From positions 4,980,501-5,044,500 of the forward strand of contig JASXTE010000017.1 of the NCBI GenBank assembly GCA_030280995.1: a stretch of DNA of 64,000 nucleotides. The letters run 5' to 3'. Under the pieces are notes generated by a model. The model saw only the letters and a list, made by a program, of their open reading frames with translations, was not told the DNA's origin and ran no database searches. Source of the DNA: Hemileia vastatrix (Eukaryota; Basidiomycota; Pucciniomycetes; Pucciniales; Zaghouaniaceae). The number at the start of each line of letters is the position of its first letter. Within the stretch, counting starts at the first letter, position 1. Positions 55,640-64,000 of this stretch are shown piece after piece. Made by a program: the position numbers and the translations under genes.

Positions 55640-55940
55640 AAAAGATGGAGATGAAAATAAAAAACAGGGAATAAATTGACCCAATAAGATGATAAGATAT
55701 GAGGAATAACTCTACCCAATAAATTGATAAGACACAGGGAATGACTCTACCTGGTAAGATGAGGAGGCGGGGAACAACTCTACCTGACTTGAATGATGAG
55801 GCAAGGAATAACTCTACTTGACTTGGATTAGGAAGCAGGGAAAAACTCTACCCGACTTTAGATTGTACTGAGGAACAACTCTACTTGACTTTGACTAAGA
55901 GGCAAGGAATGACTCTACCCAACTTCAAGATATGATTAGG
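55640..55940. repeat. Minisatellite of about 33-37 bp units (GGAATAACTCTACCTGACTT core)
   Basis: About eight diverged units with the core GGAA(T/C)(A/G)ACTCTAC followed by (C/T)(C/T)GACTT..GAT and AAG/GAGGCA. It begins shortly after the gypsy-4 3' LTR. Confidence 0.85.
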
Positions 55941-56736
55941 ACACAAGGTGAGGTGAAGTATCTCAGGGCTGATGATTAGAAGAAAGGAACAAGGATGGTG
56001 ATAAAAGTGAGTGTTTCCTTCATTTTATACTTTGCAACTGTTATCAGGATAGGTTAGGATGAGACTAGGTCTAAATAGGATGTTAGGAGTCATTGACATG
56101 ATAACTTAAAGCATTAAATATATATATGTGTGTGTATGTATAAGTGTGTGTATATATGTATGTAAAAAAATGATCTCAATAAGTGTATGACCAATGAATG
56201 AATTGAAGAACATAAGAAAAAAGGTATAATCAATATGAAAGTTTAATGACAATAATAATGGTATGAACCAGCAGAGCCAGTAATTCTGACAACAACAAAG
56301 ATGGACAAAATACAATAAAGATGGACAAGGGAAAAGATTAGATAAAAATACCTCATGATAAAATAAAAATAAATAATCTTTATTTTATTTGGCGTAGGAA
56401 AGAAAGGATGAAGAGAGTAAAGAATGGAAAACTAAGAGTTTAGAAAATAAATAAATGTATTAATAGACAGTGTGCTTTTCTGCAGTAGAGCAGATATCAT
56501 ACATACAAAATACTTGATAATAAAATAACAATAAATAATCTTCAACATTTTGGACTGAGGACAGAAAAGATAGACAGGTGGAAAGTAAGTAAAACTGAGA
56601 GTTCAAAAAAGAAAGTAAAAGGGTTAATAGATAGAATGAGGAAAATAACTATGATAATCATCGTGTTTAAAGGAGAACTCATGGTTGACCGAGGTAACAC
56701 TTGAGTAATTAACGCCTTTGAAGCATGTGATTAAAA
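55941..56736. other. AT-rich spacer with a TG/TA microsatellite
   Basis: A (TA)n(TG)n-type run lies at 56118-56165. A GGACTGAGGACA motif near 56553 also occurs near 43610, just left of gypsy-4, so the two flanks of gypsy-4 share repeat sequence. No gene. Confidence 0.5.
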
Positions 56737-56938
56737 TAGGGGGTATCAAAGTTAGAAATTTGTAATTATTTAAAAGGCATTTCACAACACAAAAAGAATG
56801 CCACAAACTTGAAATTATCTCTCAATAAAAAGGTGTTTTCGGGGCACAATATGTCATGTTTTAAAAAATAGTCATGGTTGATTTGGTTAAAAAATGAGGT
56901 ATTTTGAAATGGAAGATTTCTAACTTTGATACCCCCTA
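56737..56938. mobile_element. MITE with perfect 24-bp terminal inverted repeats
   Basis: 202 bp. TAGGGGGTATCAAAGTTAGA at the left end is exactly inverted at the right end (TCTAACTTTGATACCCCCTA), and the match extends to about 23-24 bp. TA borders both ends and may be the target duplication. No coding capacity. The interior has a further AAAAAATAG/..-type AT-rich spacer. Confidence 0.85.
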
Positions 56939-57029
56939 ATATATATTTAAGTGAAGTTAGTGATATATGATAGAGTCAAGATGTATATATTAACGAACAA
57001 ATGGATAAGTTTTAATCAAATTAGTAACT

Positions 57030-57236
57030 CACCACAAAAAACACCTGGAACCTGCTAGCAGGTGCCAATCCGTCAATCCATTTGCGACACAACTCAGATT
57101 TGATGCCACGCGAGCTAGCATGCTCAGTGTTCAGTGCGCGGTCTTTCCAGAAGAATTACAGCTGAGCTAGAACTGAATAAAATCAAAGAAAGGGATTGGC
57201 GCCTGCGATCAGGTGCCCACATTTTTTGCTCTGGTG
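57030..57236. mobile_element. Small CACCA-ended element with subterminal palindromes
   Basis: 207 bp, CACCACAAAAAACACC...TTTTTTGCTCTGGTG. The left end has the palindrome ACCTGCTAGCAGGT and the right end GGCGCCTGCGATCAGGTGCC. The ends match as imperfect inverted repeats (CCTG..AGG.GCCAATCC). The layout parallels the CACTA-like MITEs (terminal CACNA, AT or A run, then a palindrome around GCTAGC). The target duplication is unclear. Confidence 0.6.
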
Positions 57237-57624
57237 TAACATTCAATAAATGTAAATGACGAATACAAGTAAAAATACTAAGCACCCCATCTGTAAACTA
57301 TTTTTTCATATGTTTTACTTATCTAATGAGTTTGTGTTTATCTCAGGTTGGCAGCGCTACTCATATGGATTAAAAGCCGTTTGAGTATACTCACCCATCT
57401 AATATTTTATTTTATAGGGCTGAAAAAATAGATGCTAAATCTCTCTCGCCTTAGGCTTAAGATTCTCATTAGTAAAAGTATGACAACTCACTTGAAAATT
57501 TGTAACCAAGCATAGTTTGCTATTTTTGAAAGCTTCAGTCTCTTTTTGTTAAGTCACTAGGACTATGTACTTAGTTATGTGCATGAATGTATATAGACTG
57601 TAGTCGCGGCGTCCCCTGTTCTCC
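57237..57624. other. Spacer, no gene seen
   Basis: AT-rich single-copy-looking DNA without open frames of note. Confidence 0.35.
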
Positions 57625-57722
57625 GGTTCTTTCCGGAGTTCTACAGGCTGACACCGTGCTACAGGTAAAGTAATGAAGTTAAAGGTTCTTTCCGGAGTTC
57701 TACAGGCTGACACCGTGCTACA
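57625..57722. repeat. Duplicated 39-bp GC-richer word
   Basis: GGTTCTTTCCGGAGTTCTAC... occurs at 57625-57663 and again exactly at 57684-57722 (59-bp period). The first copy is part of a hairpin (CTCCGG ... CCGGAG, 57621-57638). Confidence 0.9.
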
Positions 57723-57855
57723 CTTTTAACACTGGTTTTAGTAAGCACAATCAAATTTGTCTGGTAATTCATGTCATTAGTGATGGGTTAATCAACCCGG
57801 TCATGCTTTACATTGATATAATATTTGTTTTAGTCTCTATTTTAGAAATATTAAA

Positions 57856-58687
57856 GGGACGATATTAGGACACACCGGCACACTCAACCAAAAGTGTTAG
57901 GTGCACGCCGGTGATGCTATTTTTGTCTGTTTTCAATTCAAATTTTTTCGATGTCTCATACTATGTAACAACATCCCATAGATATATACATAATTCTTAC
58001 GCTTGGTGTGCAAGTGTGATATTATTACCGAATAGGGAAAAAAACACCCACTACTACAAATACATAACTACTGCATTATGGTGCAACAAAAATATGTTGC
58101 CGGGCACTGTACAATCCTTTGTTAAATATGCAAGTATTACTTCAGTACAGGCTCACTTTGTGGACACTGAACTAATATATACATATTTAAGGGAATGATT
58201 GTAAAGTGCACATTAATATAAGATTTCAGTGATTGCGCAAGGTTTAGAGTCACAAAATTATTTGCTCGTTATCATCATTTGACTCATATTGATTGCCATT
58301 ACCACACTTATAAGTTACTGGTGATAAAAACTAAATTAAATATGTATATATTAGTTCAGTGTTCACAAACTGAGCCTGTGCTGAAGTAATACTTGCATAT
58401 TTAACAAAGGATTGTACAGTGCCCGGCAACATATTTTTGTTGCCCCATAATGCAGTAGTATCTAACTTGCACACCATATGTATTTGTAGTAGTGGGTGTT
58501 TTTTTCCCTATTCGGTAATAATATCACACTTGCACACCAAGCGTAAGAATTATGTATATATCTATGGGATGTTGTTACATAGTATGAGACATCGAAAAAA
58601 TTTGAATTGAAAACAGACAAAAATAGCATCACCGGCGTGCACCTAACACTTTTGGTTGAGTGTGCCGGTGTGTCCTAATATCGTCCC
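57856..58687. mobile_element. Large palindromic (foldback) element, 832 bp
   Basis: Left arm 57856-58190 and right arm 58336-58687 are near-perfect inverted copies (one 17-base insertion near 58460 in the right arm, few mismatches), separated by a 145-bp spacer. Termini are GGGACGATATTAGGACACAC and its complement. AAA flanks both ends but the right flank is an A-run, so a 3-bp target duplication is only suggestive. A frame at 57911-58198 is inside the arm and mirrored in the other arm, so it is not considered a gene. Confidence 0.88.
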
Positions 58688-59230
58688 AAAAAAAACCCAT
58701 TATACATTCTTGAAACTTTTCTACTTTTCTTTATTCAACTATAAGTTTCTTTTCGCGAATATTAGAAACCATGATACCTCTGTACAAAAGTTTTTATCTC
58801 ATTTATTTGTACTTCTGGAAGTGATTTACCCTTTTCTAACATCTTTTCCCGTAGCCTACGCCAATGTTTTGTTTTGTTATTTTTCTTTGGCTAGTCTAGT
58901 AACAATTAGTTCTTTTCATTCCCGTAGAAAAATGAATTCCACAAAATAAATTAAACAATAGATAAAGTGCCAAAATTATACATGATTCTACTGTTCAACC
59001 CGCTTAGCTGGTTGCTATTGTAAGAAAAAAATTAAAAATTGCGAAATTTTGCTCGAAAATTTTAAAGAAAAAGAAATATTTGGAAAAAACCCCATAAATG
59101 ACTTCTAGTGCTGTATAAAAGGCAATCCGATATTTATAACTGAGATAACCAAAACCTTTTCGATACTAAGCTCGCCTTAAATATGTAAAGTTTTTGTAGA
59201 CATAAAGGCGTGGTGTTTGTACAGTGCGCC
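58688..59230. other. AT-rich spacer, no gene seen
   Basis: Begins with an A-run and T-rich sequence. The only frame (58656-58949) overlaps the palindrome end and lacks recognisable content. Confidence 0.35.
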
Positions 59231-59369
59231 TGATAAATAATATTAAAGTCTTGGGATTAGTATCCTCAACCCATTATCTATTGAGCTGCGCAAGCAACCC
59301 AATAAATAATAATAAAGTCTTGGGATTAGTGTCCTCAAGCCTTTATCTATTGAGCAGTGCAACCAACCT
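59231..59369 (-). repeat. Tandem 69-bp duplication resembling the 5' half of a tRNA gene
   Basis: Two units (starts 59232 and 59301) carry, on the minus strand, GCGCAGCTCAATAGATAA or its variant. This resembles a tRNA D-arm and A box, and is followed by an imperfect anticodon-arm-like TGAGG-ATACTAA-TCCCA. No B box or T arm follows, so it is not a functional tRNA. Confidence 0.45.
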
Positions 59370-60786
59370 ACAAGATTCAACTACTCAGAATTAGAAATAT
59401 ATATGGAGAATGGAAAAAAGGAAAATACATTACCTAGCGATGGAATAAGGCAGCAGGAGAATATACTGAAAATTGAGAACACATACCCTGGAGGTCCGTG
59501 CTAATGATAGGGTCTATGTACAGCATTAAGATAAATAAAATACAGCAACAGTTATCATCTTACGAAATAAAATGTATTGTCAATATAAAATCGCTATAAA
59601 ATATTCTCATCTGGTCTGTTTTATTTGGTGCATAGTGTTGATAGTCATTGATTCATATTGAGACAAAGTGTTTCAGTATGTGGCTACATTTGTTAAAGAT
59701 GCTACACGCCGAAATGACTCATTTTACTGAATTTTTGATTGAGCTTTATTTGGGCTTTGTTTCATTTCCTTTCAAATCTTTTAGTTTTGTTAGTACCATA
59801 TGAGGTTGTGGTCAATCTCAAATAAAAGTATACATGGATAGAGATATGGAACAGTTTAAGGCAGAGGACACACTGAAAAAAATAATTACTTTGCCCACAT
59901 GCATAATGGTTCAGACAACGGACATACCTGTTCTTGCGTACCAGTTACATCATGTTTTACAAGCTGATACAATATAATACTAAAAATTAGATTAAATTTT
60001 ATACATGTGCGTGCGGAACCGGTATGCCAGCCGGAAAATAAGTTTTTTTTTTATTGCAGTGACAAGGACAGAGATATAGATAGCAATGGAGATAGAAAAG
60101 ACGAAGGATTTAGATGAATTAGAAGTGAGACGAGAATATTCTGAGGATACATGTGGCAAAAAAATTTTTCAAATGTTGCATGGAGAGTAGTTTGTAAACT
60201 AAGACCCAGATGAGATAAATGTCGAGAAAACAAGTTAGTGATTCATTTAACATTGTGGGAAGTTAGCCTAACTGAATGATGCAATATTGGCTAATTTAAA
60301 TGTGGGATGGGGACATCGCACGTAAGCAGTAACTAAAGAGGATTGTGCAGGTAAAGTAGGGTACTAGAAATTATAGTTGAGGAAAAAAGTAATCATTGGC
60401 GAAGGAAAAAACTGGGTTACGAATAGTGAGTGAAAAGAGTGAAAGAGAAGGAAAGTTAAAAGGTGTAGTACAAGATTAATACCCCTTATTTGACAATTTT
60501 CCTGTTTCTTTGAAGCCTCGTTATTAAATAGCAGTTTCATAAATTCAGAACAAGTGCAAATATGATATTAGTGAATAAACAAAGAAGTGTTTAGTGAAAC
60601 AAATTTTATGAAGCAGAAAGGTAGGATAAGGCTACGTCTTTTGAAGACATCAATGCCTTGGAGAACATGTTCCGATGAGGAAATATAAACGGTCAGCCAG
60701 AAATTCCACTTTATCACTGGCTATTCCAAGTCTTTTTGCTTGTTTTCTTCATCTGAAAAAAACACTCATTATTAATTGCTCCAGAC
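59370..60786. other. Intergenic region upstream of the secreted-protein candidate
   Basis: No gene recognised. Composition is a little less extreme than in the transposon spacers. A TATAAA word at 60684-60689 lies about 100 bases before the next ATG and could be its TATA box. Confidence 0.4.
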
Positions 60787-61272
60787 ATGGCTTTTAAATC
60801 TAGAATTTTTGCTCGCACGTTTCCAATTTGGCCTTGTCTGTTTTTCTTTATACTGTGCAAGTCACTCGTCCAAGCGCTAGAACGCTGGCCTAGGGCTCCC
60901 CTTCGAGAGGGAGTGACAACCATCGATGAAGAGATATCATCATCATTTTTGCTCGATTCTCGGAAGCGAATTTCGAATATTGAGATAAAATTTCACAATT
61001 GGGGCTCGGAGCGAAGACAAATTACAATTTATATGATTTCCGAGTCTCAACCATACGTACAGTTTTTTTTGGGACCAAATGAAAATTATAGATACTTTTC
61101 CAAGATGGACCTGAAAGGTCGGCAAATTAAATACGAATTAGTGAAAGGTCATACACAGGTGGAGTGGTCTGCTATAACTTGTTGGCTTAATGGTGTTGCG
61201 CATGAGCAACTAATATTAATAATTATTTCAGGCAAGAAGCGATTCATGCTGCTCGCCAAGACGAACTTGTAG
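60787..61272 (+). CDS. Small secreted-protein candidate (possible effector), unknown family
   Basis: 161-codon frame. The N-terminus is a good signal peptide: basic n-region (MAFKSRIFAR), hydrophobic core (PIWPCLFFFILC), small residues before a likely cut after SLVQA near residue 30. The mature part is charged, with KFHNWGSERRQITIYMI, YVQFFLGPNENYRYFSKMD and KGHTQVEW. A CTAAT word followed by TTTCAG at 61214-61230 looks like an intron end. Splicing from a weak donor near 61160-61195 would change the C-terminus, and another open frame (ARQDELVVTYPAERINF) follows the acceptor. Downstream (61345-61420) a decayed second copy of the KGTQVEW region is visible, so the gene may once have had a repeated domain. 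Small, secreted and near transposons fits plant-pathogen effectors, but this is inference. Confidence 0.55.
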   Translation: MAFKSRIFARTFPIWPCLFFFILCKSLVQALERWPRAPLREGVTTIDEEISSSFLLDSRKRISNIEIKFHNWGSERRQITIYMISESQPYVQFFLGPNENYRYFSKMDLKGRQIKYELVKGHTQVEWSAITCWLNGVAHEQLILIIISGKKRFMLLAKTNL

Positions 61273-62325
61273 TGACTTACCCTGCGGAGCGAATCAATTT
61301 TTCCGGGTGAGAAATAGGACATAGTTCAGTAACATTCAAAGTGGAAGGATGTCCTCACAAATTTAAATGAACTAAAGGCACACAGGTAGAATGGTGATAT
61401 TGGTCTAGCTTGAATCCTGTTGACAATTCGCAGTTGTGAATTTGGTTTTTGTTTATTTTTTAAACGTTTCTTCATATACCTATACATATAACATAGATTA
61501 CCCTATATTTTATTGAAAAATTGCGTCAAATTATAAATTAAATATGAAGTTTAGGGAGCACTGAGGGAACGTATTCAGAATAGAATTATCATACTTGTTC
61601 ACTTCATCATCATTCCTTAAGTACAGCTAAGTTGAAAAAGGTTGCGGAAATTCTGACAAAAAAAAAGTTTGTTCAAAAGGGAGTAATCCCGATCTATCTC
61701 CAGCCCTTTTAAATTGGCAAATCATTTTTTTGTGAGAGGAAATTTAATATTTTCCCCATAAATTCAGCAAGCTTTTCCGACAAAGCTGGAAATCACTGAA
61801 GAAAATTGATGATCGTTAGGGAGCCAGGTGGTCTGGTTGTAAGATCAATTTCCAGATGGCCGCCAGTCTTCATAAGACATTGTGGTATTCTAACGTTTAG
61901 TAGGGTACCTAAATCATATGAAAACATTGTTGGATGCTCATTTAGTATTTTCCAGAGGCTACTTAATGATTATGATGATTTTATATTAGTGAAAATTGGG
62001 TGGTTATAACGTGAAAAATTAGTTATTTAACAGCTCAGGTTTAAACTTTAATTTTATGGTCAAAACTATTTTTCAAGAGAACACACGTGTGTGGAAAAGA
62101 TATTCCAGATGTCTGAGAGCCTACTGTAATCAACCCAGATTTTTCCAATATTTTTTATGATTATTTTTAGTAATTTACTGAATTTTTGATTTTTGATAAT
62201 TTACTTAAGTTTAATGATTTTTAATTCAGTGAATAGGGCTGCGCTGGCTATGAAAAATACCAGAAACTATTCTTTAGATATGTAGCTATCATGTCTAACT
62301 TTAATACATTTCTAGAGTGGTTTTG
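61273..62325. other. Spacer downstream of the secreted-protein candidate
   Basis: Contains the decayed domain copy at 61345-61420. The frame at 61806-62009 has no recognisable features. Otherwise AT-rich. Confidence 0.4.
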
Positions 62326-62607
62326 TCAGCCAGGCTATCTCAGGAGTCCAGTAATTTATACAATAAATTACTGTAATCATATAGAGGAATAACTTTGTGT
62401 AATTACAAAAAATTATTTAAATAAAATTATAAATATTTTATGAATAAATAAAATAATTATTATACTTAATTTATTATTAAATAAATTGTATTACATAAAC
62501 AAATATAATATTCTATAATATCATGGCGTAATTTGTATGTATAAATAAATTATTTAAAATTATATTATAAGTATAAATTTAACTTCCACTGTAATACCAT
62601 TTTAATA
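62326..62607. repeat. Fragment of an LTR related to gypsy-3, truncated by the Harbinger element
   Basis: Begins TGTCAGCCAGGCTA, the exact inner-strand start of the gypsy-3 LTR (inverse of 34519-34532 and 42431-42444). It continues with similar AT-rich AATTTAT/AATAAATTA sequence until the terminal repeat at 62608. Confidence 0.55.
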
Positions 62608-64000
62608 GGGGGTGTCAGTTCTGGCAAATCCGCACTTAACTTAAGTGGGGATTTCAAACCAAATCAGCACTTAAATTTTGCAAAAAAGTCACTTATTTCA
62701 AAAATGGGTGTCAGTTCTGACCTCAAATCAGCACTTTTTTCGTGATTTTTTTTTCAAAACCACATGTTGGCCACATCATCCCTTTCTTTCCCATACCATT
62801 TTGTACTCTCCAAATGTCCTCTTTGTGTACTTCATTCACTCGGGTTGGTATTTTGGTTTGTTGCATATTCATTTTTTTTTGGAATTTACGGTGAAAATCT
62901 TTTTTTTGGATGGCTCATTGGTTTTCTTTCACCAGCTCAACATGAAATCGCATATTTTCTGAAATCGCATATTTTGTCAGTGATTTTTTTTTCATTCATC
63001 CCTCATATCCTTTTCCTATTCTCCTCCAACATCCCTCAAACAATTTGGTTTCATTCATTTTGTCATCTCATCTCTCCAGGTAATTCACTTTATTCTTTTT
63101 TTTGATTTTTTGATTACTAATTATAATTTTTTTTTGTTTTTTTCTGTTTATTTTATTTTTTTTATCTAAATTTTTTTTGTAAGTGGTTATTTTGGATTTC
63201 AATGGTATAATTAACCTTTTTTTCTCTCCCTCTTTACTTTCTTTTTTAGCTCCATCACCCTACTCTTCATCCCTCCTTGGCATGGTCATTATCCCCCCTT
63301 TCCCTTATTTCACTTTTTTTTGGCTCCATTTCATTGAAACACATACATTGCACATTCTTTATGCATTTCACTTACTCCATATTCAATTTCCCCACAATTC
63401 CAACATCAATCTTTCTCACTCTATTTTTCCTACTTTTCAATCAAGGTAAGTTTCATCTCCTTTTTTTCATGCCTATATGATATCTCATTTCTTTTATGAA
63501 AAATTCATACTTAAATATATGTATGACTCTTATCTGGATAACAGTGAACTTATAAAAGTCCTTTTGATCTCATCTTCATTACCACTTTTCAAGTTTTTGT
63601 AAAATTTTGAAAATCAGACTCGGAATTAGGGTTAGGTTTATTAAAATCTAATGTTCTTTTTACTGAAGATTCTCCTGAAGGCTACCTTTCATTTCCTACA
63701 AACAAATTTTGGTGATATCCACCCCTTGCTTCAATAAAATGCAGGGGAGAGTATTGCCAATTTTTTAAAACAGATATAGAATTTTTTTGACTTGTAAATA
63801 TTCTGGTGAAAATTTTTGACGAGGATGTGAAAGTGATTTTTTCCACCTTGAGCAGGTTTCTGGCTCAAAGGAATAGTATTACCATCAACAAAACCAATAC
63901 ATCCTGGGAAGCCCTCTGCTTGCATAACCTGAGATGATTCAAGTCGCTCTTCTTTTGTTGGCCAGGTGAGAAGTTGAGATTCCAAGGAATTGATGGCAGT
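62608..64000 (-). mobile_element. Second PIF/Harbinger copy, running off the right edge
   Basis: Left terminal repeat at 62608-62640 (TAGGGGGTGTCAGTTCTGGC...) preceded by TAA. Subterminal AAATCCGCACTT-like words follow to about 62740. A plus-strand leader (62940-63105, ending in CTCTCCAGGTAATTC) matches inverted sequence at 1660-2045. A further CAAGGTAAGT donor-like site lies at 63444-63452. A transposase fragment on the minus strand ends the window. The element is incomplete here. Confidence 0.7.
63731..64000 (-). pseudogene. HARBI1-type transposase fragment with first catalytic motif
   Basis: The minus strand gives NSLESQLLTWPTKEERLESS and EGFPGCIGFVDGNTIPLSQKP, i.e. the stretch that carries the first catalytic Asp (GFVDG) of the DDE domain. 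Similarity ends soon after AQGG. The sequence then passes into the 93-bp-repeat unit also found at 868-1146, so the remaining DDE residues are deleted. The N-terminus lies beyond 64000. Confidence 0.78.

Noticed and set aside
57911..58610. Frames of 95 and 63 codons in the palindrome
   Set aside because: They lie in opposite arms of the same inverted repeat and encode no recognisable domain.
59231..59369. Functional tRNA gene
   Set aside because: No T arm or B box and a mismatched anticodon stem. Kept only as a tRNA-like repeat.
61806..62009. 67-codon frame after the secreted-protein candidate
   Set aside because: No signal peptide, domain or splice support. Length is compatible with chance.

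Overview
The window reads as repeat-rich, AT-rich nuclear DNA of a fungus, most likely a basidiomycete. The evidence is short GT-AG introns (56 to 83 bp), chromodomain-type Ty3/gypsy retrotransposons, a fungal Helitron Rep remnant, a two-gene PIF/Harbinger transposon and Zn2Cys6-type zinc clusters. From memory the gag of the 9.75-23.64 kb element looks most like gag proteins of rust fungi (Pucciniales); that assignment is inference. I see only one plausible ordinary host gene, a small secreted-protein candidate at 60787-61272. Nearly everything else is transposon sequence or AT-rich spacer.

Layout. 1-2880: decayed PIF/Harbinger element (C-terminus of a spliced companion gene, two tandem repeats, truncated HARBI1-type transposase, terminal inverted repeat). 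3355-4112: very long hexanucleotide microsatellite. 4187-7107: two decayed minus-strand zinc-cluster genes. 8190-24800: a Helitron Rep gene on the minus strand, split by two small CACTA-like elements and by a 13.9 kb insertion. That insertion is gypsy-2 (9751-23639, target duplication AAGTG), which itself contains gypsy-1 (10961-16488, target duplication GGGAT). 25.1-31.3 kb: another CACTA-like MITE, AT-rich and G-rich tandem repeats, foldback structures and a gypsy relic. 33751-42444: gypsy-3, full length, target duplication GTAGG. 43679-55551: gypsy-4, full length but strongly decayed. 55.5-59.4 kb: minisatellite, MITEs and an 832 bp near-perfect palindrome. 60.7-61.3 kb: secreted-protein candidate. 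62326-64000: LTR fragment followed by a second Harbinger copy running off the edge.

The most interesting pattern is architectural. Gypsy-2 and gypsy-4 belong to different families (opposite orientation here, different gag and pol). Both carry an antisense, intron-containing gene between the end of pol and the 3' LTR. Each starts about 100-135 bp inside the LTR, behind a TATA-like box and a pyrimidine-rich leader, and each encodes a Cys-rich zinc-cluster-like N-terminus. Two further genes at 4187-7107 share the same half-motif. This may be a family of retrotransposon-borne antisense regulators.

Other strong observations are a textbook -1 frameshift signal joining gag and pol in gypsy-2, and a gypsy-3 gag-pol frame whose eight stops can all be explained by C-to-T change at CAA, CAG or CGA codons (RIP-like decay).
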